From assembly GCF_007993065.1 (NCBI RefSeq), contig NZ_VOPL01000005.1, positions 62,001 to 126,000 of the forward strand: a stretch of 64,000 nucleotides of DNA, written 5' to 3'. Positions 45,575 through 53,686 of this stretch are shown piece after piece (position 1 is the first letter of the stretch; each line of letters starts with the position of its first letter). A program made the translations under genes and the position numbers. Below the pieces are notes generated by a model. The model had not been told where the DNA came from and did not search any database. It saw only the letters and a program-made list of their open reading frames with translations. This DNA comes from Paracoccus aurantiacus (GTDB lineage: Bacteria > Pseudomonadota > Alphaproteobacteria > Rhodobacterales > Rhodobacteraceae).

Positions 45575-46481
45575 CGTTGAAATCGAGGCCCATCTCGGTA
45601 AAGCGCTCTTTCTCGTCCAGCCATTTCTCGCGGACCTTGACGGTCAGGAACAGATGGACCGGACGGTCGAGAAATTCCGACAGCTCCTCTCGTGCAGCCT
45701 TGCCGACGGCACGGATCGCCTCTCCCTTGTGGCCCAGGACGATGCCCTTATGACCGTCGCGGGCGACATAGATGATCTGGTCGATCTTGGCTGAGCCGTC
45801 CTTGCGGTCTTCCCAGCTTTCGGTTTCGACGGTCAGCTGATAGGGCAGTTCCTCATGCAGCCGCAGGGTAAGCTTCTCGCGCGTGATCTCGGCTGCGATC
45901 ATGCGCATCGGCAGATCGGCGATCTGATCTTCGGGGTAAAGCCACGGGCCCGCCGGCAGTTCGGCACCAAGCCATGCTTTCAGATCGTCACAGCCGTAAC
46001 CCTTTTCTGCAGAGATCATGAAGGTCTGGGCGAACGGGTAGGCCTCGTTCACCTGCGCAGAAAGGGCCAGCAGATGTTCAGCCTTCACGCGATCAATCTT
46101 GTTAATGGCCAACGCAACCGGGCGTTCGCCGGCGATTTCCTTCAATTGCCCGAGTATGGTCTGAACCCCGTCGGTCAGCCCACGCTGCGCTTCGATCAGC
46201 AGCACGATGATATCGGCGTCAGACACACCGCCCCAGGCGGCGGCGACCATCGAACGATCAAGGCGGCGTCGCGGGCGGAAGATGCCGGGCGTGTCAACGA
46301 AGACGATCTGCGCGTCTCCCTCCATCGCGATGCCGCGAATGCGCGTTCGGGTGGTCTGCACCTTATGCGTCACGATAGAGACCTTTGCCCCGACCATTCG
46401 GTTCAAAAGCGTGGACTTTCCGGCATTCGGCTCGCCAATCAGGGCAACGAAGCCTGCGCGGGTTTCGGAATCTTCGGTCAT
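45567..46481 (-). CDS. era: GTPase Era
   Basis: Essential GTPase for 30S subunit maturation, binding the 3' end of 16S rRNA. The 304-residue protein has the G1 loop GEPNAGKST at residues 16-24, G3 DTPG, G4 NKID, and the C-terminal KH domain with GHKGEAIR near residue 245. ATG at 46481 gives the family N-terminus; the frame stays open further but into the rnc gene. It follows rnc by four bases and overlaps DUF1491. Confidence 0.97.
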   Translation of the reverse strand: MTEDSETRAGFVALIGEPNAGKSTLLNRMVGAKVSIVTHKVQTTRTRIRGIAMEGDAQIVFVDTPGIFRPRRRLDRSMVAAAWGGVSDADIIVLLIEAQRGLTDGVQTILGQLKEIAGERPVALAINKIDRVKAEHLLALSAQVNEAYPFAQTFMISAEKGYGCDDLKAWLGAELPAGPWLYPEDQIADLPMRMIAAEITREKLTLRLHEELPYQLTVETESWEDRKDGSAKIDQIIYVARDGHKGIVLGHKGEAIRAVGKAAREELSEFLDRPVHLFLTVKVREKWLDEKERFTEMGLDFNDG

Positions 46482-46485
46482 AGAT

Positions 46486-47166
46486 CTAGCCCAGTTTCTT
46501 GAGCAGCTCGGTCGCGGCAAGCTGTTCGATGCTGCGTTTGGTTCCCTTGCCGGTCGCAACCGCGTTGCGACCATCGTCAAGCGTCACGGTAATCTGAAAT
46601 TCGGGCGCGTGGTCCGGCCCCGTGCGACCCGTTACGGCGTATGTTGGCGGCGTCATTCCCTGTGCCTGCGCCCATTCCTGCAGCGCTGTCTTGGCGTCGC
46701 GGGCGTCTTCTTCAACGCTGTTCAGGCGGTCGGTCCAGAGGCGCAGGATGACCCGGCGCGCTGTCTCGAAACCGGCATCGAGATAAATCGCGGCCAGCAC
46801 CGCCTCCATCGCGTCGGCAAGCAACGCCTCCTTGCGGCGTCCACCCGACATCATCTCGGACCGGCCAAGCTTCAGCACCGCGCCGAGGTTGAGTTCGCGC
46901 GCGATTTCCGCGCAGGTCTCGCCGCGGACAAGCGTATTGTAGCGCGGGGCAAGCTGTCCCTCGGACGCGGACTTGTCGGCCTCAAACAGGGCCTCGGCGA
47001 TGGTAAGGCCCAGGACGCGATCACCCAGAAACTCCAACCGCTGATTGTCCGGTCGCGTGGGCGAGGCGACAGAGCCGTGGGTCAGCGCGCGAACCAGCAA
47101 TTCAGGATGCGCGAAGTCATGCCCCAGCCGGGCCATGAAATCGCGCAGCTCGCCAGAGACCTTCAA
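46486..47166 (-). CDS. rnc: ribonuclease III
   Basis: Double-strand-specific endonuclease that processes rRNA precursors and mRNA. The 226-residue protein carries the signature [14 protein letters not shown], the second acidic cluster [15 protein letters not shown] and a C-terminal double-stranded-RNA-binding domain ([11 protein letters not shown]...[20 protein letters not shown]). Start choice: TTG at 47166 overlaps the lepB stop (TTGA) and gives [10 protein letters not shown], similar to related enzymes; ATG at 47199 would overlap lepB by 37 bases. It lies between lepB and era in a conserved operon. Confidence 0.95.
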   Translation of the reverse strand: MKVSGELRDFMARLGHDFAHPELLVRALTHGSVASPTRPDNQRLEFLGDRVLGLTIAEALFEADKSASEGQLAPRYNTLVRGETCAEIARELNLGAVLKLGRSEMMSGGRRKEALLADAMEAVLAAIYLDAGFETARRVILRLWTDRLNSVEEDARDAKTALQEWAQAQGMTPPTYAVTGRTGPDHAPEFQITVTLDDGRNAVATGKGTKRSIEQLAATELLKKLG

Positions 47167-47951
47167 TGGATCGCCTTGAAGAACCGGTCGCCGCGCCATG
47201 TCCAGAAATACAGCAGCGACTTCCCGGCGGAAGAAAACATGATCCGGTCCGCGCGCCCGATCAGGTATTCCGCCGGCACGAAACCCAGACCGCCTGTGGC
47301 GACCGGGAAGCGCGAATCTTCGGAATTGTCCCGATTGTCACCCATGAAGAAATACTGGCCTTCCGGGACGGTGAAGACGGGCGTGTTATCGGCGATCCAG
47401 TCCGGGCTGATATCCAATACGTCATGGCTGACGCCGTTCGGCAGCGTTTCAGTATAGCGCAGCTTGATGCAATCGCCGCCTTCCGGCACCGGATCATTGG
47501 CGCAGCGCGGCACCAGTTCCTGCCCGCCCTGCGGCAGCTTCGGTTCGACGAAATCGGGCTGCTGTTCGTATTTCACCGGCTCGCCATTGATGATGAGCTT
47601 GCCGTCCACCATCTGAATCCGGTCGCCGGGAAGCCCGATCACGCGCTTGATGAAATCGACGCCCCGCGTCGGGTGCCGGAAAACGACTACATCGCCACGC
47701 TCTGGGTCAGAGCCGAGCAGACGTCCCGAGATCGGACACATCGAAAACGGGCAGGAGACGGCGGCATAACCATAGGCCATCTTGTTGACGAACAGAAAGT
47801 CGCCGATCAGCAACGTGTCTTTCATGCTGCCCGATGGAATCCAGAAGGGCTGAAAGAACAGCGTGCGGAAAATGCCCGCGATGATCAGCGCCGAGATGAC
47901 GGTCTTGACCGTTTCCCAGATGCTGTCGTTGTTTTTGGCCTTGGCAACCAT
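47163..47951 (-). CDS. lepB: signal peptidase I
   Basis: Inner-membrane serine protease that cleaves signal peptides from exported proteins, many of which are encoded in this window. The 262-residue protein has one N-terminal membrane helix (about residues 15-35), the catalytic Ser42 in IPSGSM, Lys102 in [11 protein letters not shown] and the [13 protein letters not shown] box. A Cys pair in CPFSMCP may form a disulfide. It is first in the lepB-rnc-era-DUF1491 run. The stop overlaps the preferred rnc start. Confidence 0.97.
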   Translation of the reverse strand: MVAKAKNNDSIWETVKTVISALIIAGIFRTLFFQPFWIPSGSMKDTLLIGDFLFVNKMAYGYAAVSCPFSMCPISGRLLGSDPERGDVVVFRHPTRGVDFIKRVIGLPGDRIQMVDGKLIINGEPVKYEQQPDFVEPKLPQGGQELVPRCANDPVPEGGDCIKLRYTETLPNGVSHDVLDISPDWIADNTPVFTVPEGQYFFMGDNRDNSEDSRFPVATGGLGFVPAEYLIGRADRIMFSSAGKSLLYFWTWRGDRFFKAIH

Positions 47952-48052
47952 GATCCGTCCTTCGGGCTAGTCTGCACTGGGTGAATGGTGCCGGGGGTGC
48001 TGAAAGTCAAGCGATCCGGCAGTGCGGCCGCGGACATGACGGGGCGATTTCA

Positions 48053-48122
48053 GGGACCGGTCCCGGCGTTTGGCAAGGCGCTGAAGGTCTTTGCGCGGTG
48101 TTGCGCCGGGGTGACGTCACCC
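48053..48122. repeat. two perfect palindromes upstream of the 48.2 kb membrane pair
   Basis: GGGACCGGTCCC at 48053-48064 (12 bases) and GGGTGACGTCACCC at 48109-48122 (14 bases) are both perfectly symmetric. They lie about 75-140 bases upstream of the promoter at 48195-48223. Short GC-rich palindromes arise by chance more often in GC-rich DNA, but a perfect 14-mer next to a 12-mer is notable and could be operator sites. Confidence 0.45.
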
Positions 48123-48194
48123 ATCGCGGCATGAACGAGGTGTGGAAATCCAGGGTCGTTAACCCCTCGCTTGGCCCTGAGAGCGCTAAACCTA

Positions 48195-48223
48195 TTGATC
48201 TGAAACGATTAAGGATGTTTAAT
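48195..48223 (+). promoter_or_regulatory. sigma-70-like promoter of the 48.2 kb gene pair
   Basis: TTGATC at 48195-48200 and TTTAAT at 48218-48223, spaced by exactly 17 bases, lie in an unusually AT-rich stretch 26 bases before the gene at 48250. This is the best vegetative-type promoter match I noticed in the window. Confidence 0.6.
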
Positions 48224-48249
48224 AAACTGAACTGTTTGCGGAGGGTGCG

Positions 48250-48564
48250 ATGGCGGCGACAGCAATGCAGATGTCTGGCGGCGAGGGATATGAACAGTTC
48301 CTCGATGTGGTTCTGGCGCAGCTTTCGGACTTCAGACTTTCATCAGAGGCGGCCGATATTCTGCATACCCGGGTGGCCGATGGGTTCCGGCAGGCGCTGA
48401 CCGCCGAGGAATCGCGCCTTGCGGAGTTTCGCGAGAACAGCAGACGTCTCGGGCAGGAAATCGCCAGGCTGCAGAAGGCCAGCGGTGATGAAAAGGTCAT
48501 CGGCAAAAGCATCATCGCAAAGGCGTTCAGTCTCCTTTGCCCCGGTTTCTTCCCGTTCTGCTAG
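48250..48564 (+). CDS. small helical protein, first gene of an unknown two-gene unit
   Basis: A 104-residue predicted cytoplasmic protein that I do not recognise. It is strongly helical and charged in the middle (residues 20-80: DILHTRVADGFRQALTAEES, then EFRENSRRLGQEIARLQKA), which suggests a coiled coil. The last 15 residues turn hydrophobic with two Cys and two Phe pairs (FSLLCPGFFPFC). GGAGG sits five bases before the ATG. It ends four bases before the next gene. The odd hydrophobic tail leaves open that a frameshift, natural or in the sequence, once joined it to the downstream membrane protein. Confidence 0.65.
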   Translation: MAATAMQMSGGEGYEQFLDVVLAQLSDFRLSSEAADILHTRVADGFRQALTAEESRLAEFRENSRRLGQEIARLQKASGDEKVIGKSIIAKAFSLLCPGFFPFC

Positions 48565-48568
48565 GGCG

Positions 48569-48970
48569 ATGGCGATGCTGGAGGAAGAACGGAAATCATT
48601 CGATTTCGCGGCGGATCTTATCAAGCAGGTGCTGACGCTGTCATCGGCGATTATCGCGGTCACCGTGTCGGCTGCGAAGTTTCTGTTCGCCTCCGCCAGT
48701 GCGGATGTGTTTCAGGTGATGTTCATTTCTTGGGCGAGTTTCATCGTCTGCATCCTGTTCGGTTTTTTCGCTTACATGTCGCTGACAGGGGAGCTCGCGC
48801 GTCCGAAAATCCCCGGCGCGCCGCATATCTATACCGGCAAGATCCGGTTCTTCATGACGATCCACCTGCTGGCCTTCTTCATCGGTATCATCTTCGTCGC
48901 GCTTTTCGCCTATGCAGGGCAGGAATGCACTGACCCGGCCGCGACATGGCTGTGCAAACGCCTGCTTTAG
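48569..48970 (+). CDS. three-helix membrane protein, second gene of an unknown two-gene unit
   Basis: A 133-residue protein with a short amphipathic N-terminus (MAMLEEERKSFDFAADLIKQV) and three strong membrane segments (about residues 19-38, 47-70 and 95-118), a charged loop containing PKIPGAPHIYTGKIR, and a short Cys-containing tail. I do not recognise the family; the overall design resembles small multi-helix membrane effectors or channel-like proteins, but no specific motif supports that. It lies four bases after the preceding gene in another frame, so both should be co-transcribed from the promoter at 48195. Its stop is six bases from the convergent sdaA end. Confidence 0.7.
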   Translation: MAMLEEERKSFDFAADLIKQVLTLSSAIIAVTVSAAKFLFASASADVFQVMFISWASFIVCILFGFFAYMSLTGELARPKIPGAPHIYTGKIRFFMTIHLLAFFIGIIFVALFAYAGQECTDPAATWLCKRLL

Positions 48971-48976
48971 GACCAA

Positions 48977-50371
48977 TCAGCATTCGGGAAGGCTGACCGC
49001 CAGACCGCCAAGGCTGGTTTCCTTGTATTTCTCGCTCATGTCGATGCCGGTCTGGCGCATCGTGCTGATGCAGGCATCAAGCGGCACGAAATGGCGGCCA
49101 TCGGATTTGCAGGCCATGGATGCCGCCGTTACGGCCTTGACCGCGCCGAAGGCGTTGCGTTCGATGCAGGGAACCTGCACCAGACCGCCGATAGGGTCGC
49201 AGGTCATGCCAAGGTGATGTTCCAGCGCGATTTCGGCTGCGTTTTCAATTTGCTCTGGCGTGCCGCCCATGACCGCTGCCAGCCCCGCCGCCGCCATCGC
49301 CGAGGCCGAGCCGATCTCGCCCTGGCATCCGACCTCTGCCCCGGAAATAGAGGCGTTGTGCTTGATGATCCCGCCGATCGCGGCGGCGGTCAGAAGAAAG
49401 CAGCGATGCCCGCTTTCACCGCTTTCGCCCGCAGCGGTCGCGGGATGAATGTCGCGGATGTATCGCAGCACCGCCGGTATAACACCCGCAGCGCCATTCG
49501 TCGGGGCGGTCACAACACGACCGCCTGCGGCATTTTCCTCGTTCACGGCCATGGCGAAGACGGCCAGCCAGTCATTGGCCAGCAGGGGGTTTGGCAGGCT
49601 GCGGCGGCTGTCTTCGACCAGCTTGTCATGCAGCATGCGCGCCCGCCGCGCCACCTTCAGACCGCCGGGCAGGGTGCCGTCCTGCGACAGCCCGCGGTCG
49701 ATACAACCGTGCATCACGGCGGCGACTTCGTCCAATCTTGCATCCAGTTCGGCGGGCGAAATGAAAACCGTCTCGTTCCGGCGCTTCATCTCGGCGATCG
49801 AAAGCCCGCTTTCGGCGGCCATGCGAAGCATCTCGGCGGCGGTGGTGAAGGGGTAGGGAACGGGGTCATGATTGGCAATCGGCGCAAGCTTGGCGATTTC
49901 GTTCATATCCTCTTCGGCGACGACGAACCCGCCGCCGATCGAATAATAGACTTTGCGCAGCCGGATTCCCGTGGCGTCATGCGCGCAGAAAATCATCCCG
50001 TTCGGGTGTCCCGGCAGCGTCACCTTGCGGTCGAGGACAAGATCGCGATCTGGCACGAAGTCGAAACCCGCATGACCCGGAGGGGTGACGCGGCCGCTGG
50101 CGCGAACCTTTGCGGTGATCGCCTCCATCCGCTCGGGATCGACGGTTTCGGGACGTTCGCCGGCCAGACCAAGGATCACGGCGCGATCGGATGCGTGCCC
50201 GACGCCGGTAAAGGCCAGCGAACCGTGCAGGCTGGCGCTGATCCTGTCGGGAGGTTCGGGCAGCGCGGCGACCGCATCCAGAAACATCGCCGCCCCGGTC
50301 ATCGGTCCCATCGTATGAGAGCTGGAGGGCCCGATCCCGATCTTGAACAGGTCGAATACGGAAAGAAACAT
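48977..50371 (-). CDS. sdaA: L-serine ammonia-lyase, iron-sulfur dependent
   Basis: Deaminates L-serine to pyruvate using an oxygen-sensitive 4Fe-4S cluster. The 464-residue single-chain form has the N-terminal beta domain (FDLFKIGIGPSSSHTMGPM) and the C-terminal alpha domain with the cluster cysteines (CFLL, GAEVGCQGEIG, CDPIGGLVQVPC) and PTNGAAGVIPAVL. ATG at 50371 follows AAGG; an in-frame TTG four codons upstream is less likely. It is convergent with the unknown membrane pair. No serine transporter is adjacent. Confidence 0.95.
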   Translation of the reverse strand: MFLSVFDLFKIGIGPSSSHTMGPMTGAAMFLDAVAALPEPPDRISASLHGSLAFTGVGHASDRAVILGLAGERPETVDPERMEAITAKVRASGRVTPPGHAGFDFVPDRDLVLDRKVTLPGHPNGMIFCAHDATGIRLRKVYYSIGGGFVVAEEDMNEIAKLAPIANHDPVPYPFTTAAEMLRMAAESGLSIAEMKRRNETVFISPAELDARLDEVAAVMHGCIDRGLSQDGTLPGGLKVARRARMLHDKLVEDSRRSLPNPLLANDWLAVFAMAVNEENAAGGRVVTAPTNGAAGVIPAVLRYIRDIHPATAAGESGESGHRCFLLTAAAIGGIIKHNASISGAEVGCQGEIGSASAMAAAGLAAVMGGTPEQIENAAEIALEHHLGMTCDPIGGLVQVPCIERNAFGAVKAVTAASMACKSDGRHFVPLDACISTMRQTGIDMSEKYKETSLGGLAVSLPEC

Positions 50372-50439
50372 TGCTGCCTTCAAGTGGTCGCTGTTCTGCC
50401 TACTATCTACGCAGTTCCGCGCACCGACAAGCGTTCAGA

Positions 50440-51126
50440 TCAGAACGGAGCCTTGGCCGAAAACGTCATCTGGACGCCGGTTTCGGGATGCTTGAAGCGC
50501 AGCGATTCCGCATGAAGCATAAGCCGGGGATAGCCCGACGCCGCGCCTGTCGCATAAAGCGGATCGCCAAGGATCGGATGGCCGGTCTCGGCCATGTGGA
50601 CGCGCAACTGATGGCTGCGCCCGGTCAGCGGCATCAGGCGTATGCGGGTTTCGTCATCGCTGGCCCTGACCACGCGCCAGTCCGTTGTTGCGGGCCGTCC
50701 GCTGTCGAAGTCCACCTTCTGGCGCGGTCGGTTCGGCCAGTCGACCGTCAGCGGCAGATCGACGGTGCCGGTGTTTTCCGTGACGCGGCCGGCAACGCGG
50801 GCGAGATAGGTTTTCTTGGTCCGCCGCTCTTCGAACTGCTTTGACAGGTGGCGCTGTGCATGTGGCGTCAGCGCGAACACCATCACGCCCGATGTGTCCA
50901 GATCCAGCCGATGGACAAGCAGCACCGTCGGGAAGGCCCCGCGAAGCCGGCTTATCAGGCAATCGGCCTTATCCTCGCCCCGTCCCGGCACGGACAGCAG
51001 GCCGGATTGTTTGTCCACGACGAGGATCTCATGATCGTGGTGCAAGATGACGGGCGGGTCCGGGGGCGGTGCGTAAACAAAACCCTGCCCGGTGCGCGTC
51101 TGTGGTTCGGGGCTGTCGCTTGTCAT
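50440..51126 (-). CDS. RluA-family pseudouridine synthase
   Basis: Isomerises specific uridines in rRNA or tRNA. The 228-residue protein lacks the S4 domain and carries the catalytic motif HRLDLDTSG (Asp near residue 75), VYAPPPDPPVILHHDHEILVVDKQSG at the start, the LTGRSHQLRVHM stretch and ILGDPLY. The size and lack of S4 resemble E. coli RluA (23S rRNA U746 and tRNA U32). The exact target is not deducible. It lies between sdaA and a divergent thioesterase gene. Confidence 0.9.
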   Translation of the reverse strand: MTSDSPEPQTRTGQGFVYAPPPDPPVILHHDHEILVVDKQSGLLSVPGRGEDKADCLISRLRGAFPTVLLVHRLDLDTSGVMVFALTPHAQRHLSKQFEERRTKKTYLARVAGRVTENTGTVDLPLTVDWPNRPRQKVDFDSGRPATTDWRVVRASDDETRIRLMPLTGRSHQLRVHMAETGHPILGDPLYATGAASGYPRLMLHAESLRFKHPETGVQMTFSAKAPF

Positions 51127-51227
51127 CCGGCCTGCTTAGCGTTGCCTTCCGATCTTGGCGAGGGGGCGTCTTGTCATTTCCGGGCTGCCGCCGGATGATC
51201 TGCCCGCAAAGCCTAAGCGGGGACGAC

Positions 51228-51668
51228 ATGACGCAGGATGCAGAAGATCAGGATCTGGCCGGGCAGGTCGCGAGACATCAGCCAGAGTTTGCACGCTATC
51301 TTGGAATCGCGCTGATCGAGGCGACGCCGCGCCGCGTGGTGATGGAGCTTCCGGTGACGGAGGCACTGTCGAACCGGAATGGTGTGATGCATGGCGGCGC
51401 GATCCTAGGCCTGACAGACAATGCCGGCGGCACCGCATCGTCGATCAACCTGAATCCGGGCCAGAACACCGTGACGCTCGAATCGAAGGTGAATTTCCTG
51501 CGTCCGATCCGCATCGGCGACGTCGCCCGCGCGACCGTCACCCCGATACATATCGGCAACACGACACAGATCTGGCAGATCGCCGTCACCCGCCTTGACG
51601 GCAAACTGGCGGCGCAAGTGACACAAACCCAGATGACGATCGAGTGGAAGGAACCGGCAGGCGGCTAA
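51228..51668 (+). CDS. PaaI-type hot-dog thioesterase
   Basis: A 146-residue acyl-CoA thioesterase. The hot-dog motif is RNGVMHGGAILGLTDNAGGTA (catalytic Asp in the helix after HGG), followed by ESKVNFLRPIRIGD and the ending TQTQMTIEW that is common to the PaaI group. ATG at 51228 follows GGGGA; the frame is open for 53 codons upstream across the RluA gene start, which is not plausible. No phenylacetate genes are nearby, so it may be a general house-cleaning thioesterase. Confidence 0.85.
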   Translation: MTQDAEDQDLAGQVARHQPEFARYLGIALIEATPRRVVMELPVTEALSNRNGVMHGGAILGLTDNAGGTASSINLNPGQNTVTLESKVNFLRPIRIGDVARATVTPIHIGNTTQIWQIAVTRLDGKLAAQVTQTQMTIEWKEPAGG

Positions 51669-51680
51669 GCCTGTCCCGGA

Positions 51681-51707
51681 CGCCGCGCAGCGAGAAGATG
51701 CGCGGCG
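51681..51707. repeat. perfect 9-bp stem-loop in convergent gap
   Basis: CGCCGCGCA at 51681-51689 pairs with TGCGCGGCG at 51699-51707 around a 9-base loop, between the stops of the thioesterase and MFS genes. It lacks a T-tract on either side but is well placed as a two-way transcript-end structure. Confidence 0.55.
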
Positions 51708-51732
51708 AATGCCTCTTGTCGCAGCAGGCGCG

Positions 51733-52974
51733 TCAGGCCGCTGCTGGCAGGCGCGTCGGCGCCTCTTTGATCGGCAGATGGATGAGGGCTGAAAACGCGC
51801 CGACGCCCACGCCGATCCACCAGACATAGGTGTAATCGCCGAATTGGTCATACATCGTCCCGCCCAGCCAGACGCCAAGGAACGACCCAAGCTGGTGCGA
51901 CAGGAAGACAAAGCCGTAAAGCGTGCCCATATAACGCAGCCCATACATATAGGCGACAAGGCCAGAGGTCAGCGGCACTGTGGCAAGCCACAGCGCGCCC
52001 ATGACGACACTGAACAGCAGCACCGTGCCGGGCGTGATCGGGGTCAGGATGAAGGCCGCCGCTGCAATCGTGCGCAGGGTATAAATGCCGGCCAGCAGGT
52101 ATTTCTTGGTATAGCGTTTGCCCAGCCATCCCGCGAAGATCGAGCCGCCGATATTCGCCGCCCCGATCACCGCAATCGCCCATGCCCCAAGCGCGGATGT
52201 CGTGGTGATGCCCAGATTGGCCAGCAGGCTGCCCGGCGCGATGGGGCTGCACATCTCTGTCACCATGGCCGGGAAGTGGGCGGTGATGAAGGCAAGCTGA
52301 TAGCCGCAGGAAAAGAAGCCTGCGAAGATCATAAGATAGGACGGGTCGCGGAAGGCGCGTTTCAGCACGCTGCCGAGGCTTTCTTCCAGTTCGGAAGGCG
52401 AGGCGGGTTTGCCTTTGCCAAGCATGGGGATGAACAGGATCATCGTCATCGCTATGGCGGCGAAGACCAGAAAGACGCCCTGCCAGTTCATCAGCGACAG
52501 CAAGCCCTCGGCCAGCGGCGCACCGACGACCTGACCGGCGGACCCGGCAGCCGTGGCGATACCAAGCGCAAGGCTGCGGTTATCATCGCTGGCGGCACGG
52601 CCCACGACGGCGAGGATGACGCCAAAGCCGGTGCCCGCGATCCCGAAGCCCACGGCGACTTCCCAAAGCTGCATCGCCTCGGGCGTGGTGGCCATGGTCG
52701 ACATGATAAGACCAAGCGCATACAGGATCGAGCCAAGGATGATTGCCCAACGATCCCCCCAGCGTTCCGCAAGCGCACCAAAAATCGGCTGCCCGATTCC
52801 CCAGGCGAGGTTCTGGATCGCGATGGCAAGAGAGAACTCCGCCCGCGGCCAGCCAAATGTTTCCTGCACGGGAATCTGAAACACACCGAAACTCGCCCGC
52901 AACGAGAAGTTTATCAGCAGGATGATGCATCCCCCGATCAGGATCGGGGTCATAAGCTTTGTTGGCTGGGACAT
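51733..52974 (-). CDS. MFS transporter
   Basis: A 413-residue twelve-helix major-facilitator protein. The N-terminal half has LINFSLRASFGVFQIPVQETFGWPRAEFSLA and the loop motif GALAERWGDRWAIILG; the second half has AGWLGKRYTKKYLLAG. The pattern resembles the monocarboxylate/oxalate-formate-antiporter-like group, so a small organic acid is a plausible substrate. It is divergent from a glutathione S-transferase gene, and no regulator is adjacent. Confidence 0.88.
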   Translation of the reverse strand: MSQPTKLMTPILIGGCIILLINFSLRASFGVFQIPVQETFGWPRAEFSLAIAIQNLAWGIGQPIFGALAERWGDRWAIILGSILYALGLIMSTMATTPEAMQLWEVAVGFGIAGTGFGVILAVVGRAASDDNRSLALGIATAAGSAGQVVGAPLAEGLLSLMNWQGVFLVFAAIAMTMILFIPMLGKGKPASPSELEESLGSVLKRAFRDPSYLMIFAGFFSCGYQLAFITAHFPAMVTEMCSPIAPGSLLANLGITTTSALGAWAIAVIGAANIGGSIFAGWLGKRYTKKYLLAGIYTLRTIAAAAFILTPITPGTVLLFSVVMGALWLATVPLTSGLVAYMYGLRYMGTLYGFVFLSHQLGSFLGVWLGGTMYDQFGDYTYVWWIGVGVGAFSALIHLPIKEAPTRLPAAA

Positions 52975-53098
52975 GACAGAAACTCCGCTTCCGTGCCGCA
53001 GCTTTGGGCGGGTGACGCGCCAAGGTCAAGACCCGACGAAAACCGCGGGTTGCGGCTGGCGCGGACAGCGCCTAGCCTGCGCCAAACAGGGGAGTTCA

Positions 53099-53686
53099 AT
53101 GTATAAGCTGATCGGGACGCGAGACACCCGCGCCTTCCGCGTGATGTGGATGCTGGAAGAGCTGGCGCAGCCATTCGAGTCGGTCCATGCCGCGCCCCGT
53201 TCAAACGGAGTGGTAGAGTTCAACCCTTCCGGGAAGGTCCCCGTGCTGATTGACGACGGAACCCCGATTACGGATTCAACGGCGATCATCCAGTATCTGG
53301 CCGACCGCCACGGCAAACTGACCCACAAGGCCGGGACGTTGGAACGTGCGCGGCAGGACAGCCTGACGCAGTTTCTGCTTGATGAATATGACGCAGTCCT
53401 GTGGACCGCCGCGCGCCACACCTTCGTGCTGCCGGCCGAGCTGCGCGTATCCGGCATCAAGGACACGCTGCGTTGGGAATTTCAGCGCAGCCAGGAGATC
53501 CTGAAGCAACGGGCCGGTGACGGCCCGTTTCTTATGGGTAATATGATGACTGTGCCCGACATTATACTGACCCATTGCCTTGAATGGGGTCAGGCGGCGC
53601 ATTTCCCGATCAAGGAATGCTGGCTGGGCAAATACTGGGACATCATGCGCGAACGCCCTGCCTATAAACGCGCCGAGGCAAGGTAA
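53099..53686 (+). CDS. glutathione S-transferase family protein
   Basis: A 195-residue protein with an N-terminal thioredoxin-like domain (YKLIGTRDTRAFRVMWMLEEL, the cis-Pro in GKVPVLI and the glutathione-binding DSTAIIQYL) and an all-helical C-terminal domain (about residues 85-195). The N-terminal loop has Thr and Arg residues rather than an obvious Ser/Cys catalytic residue. ATG at 53099 follows GGGGAG. Substrate and role unknown; detoxification or thioether cleavage are typical. Its last 25 bases overlap the convergent flavoprotein gene. Confidence 0.88.
   Translation: MYKLIGTRDTRAFRVMWMLEELAQPFESVHAAPRSNGVVEFNPSGKVPVLIDDGTPITDSTAIIQYLADRHGKLTHKAGTLERARQDSLTQFLLDEYDAVLWTAARHTFVLPAELRVSGIKDTLRWEFQRSQEILKQRAGDGPFLMGNMMTVPDIILTHCLEWGQAAHFPIKECWLGKYWDIMRERPAYKRAEAR

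Noticed and set aside
51844..53106. Plus-strand open frame opposite the MFS gene
   Set aside because: Arg/Gly/His-rich antisense product; the MFS reading has twelve regular membrane helices.
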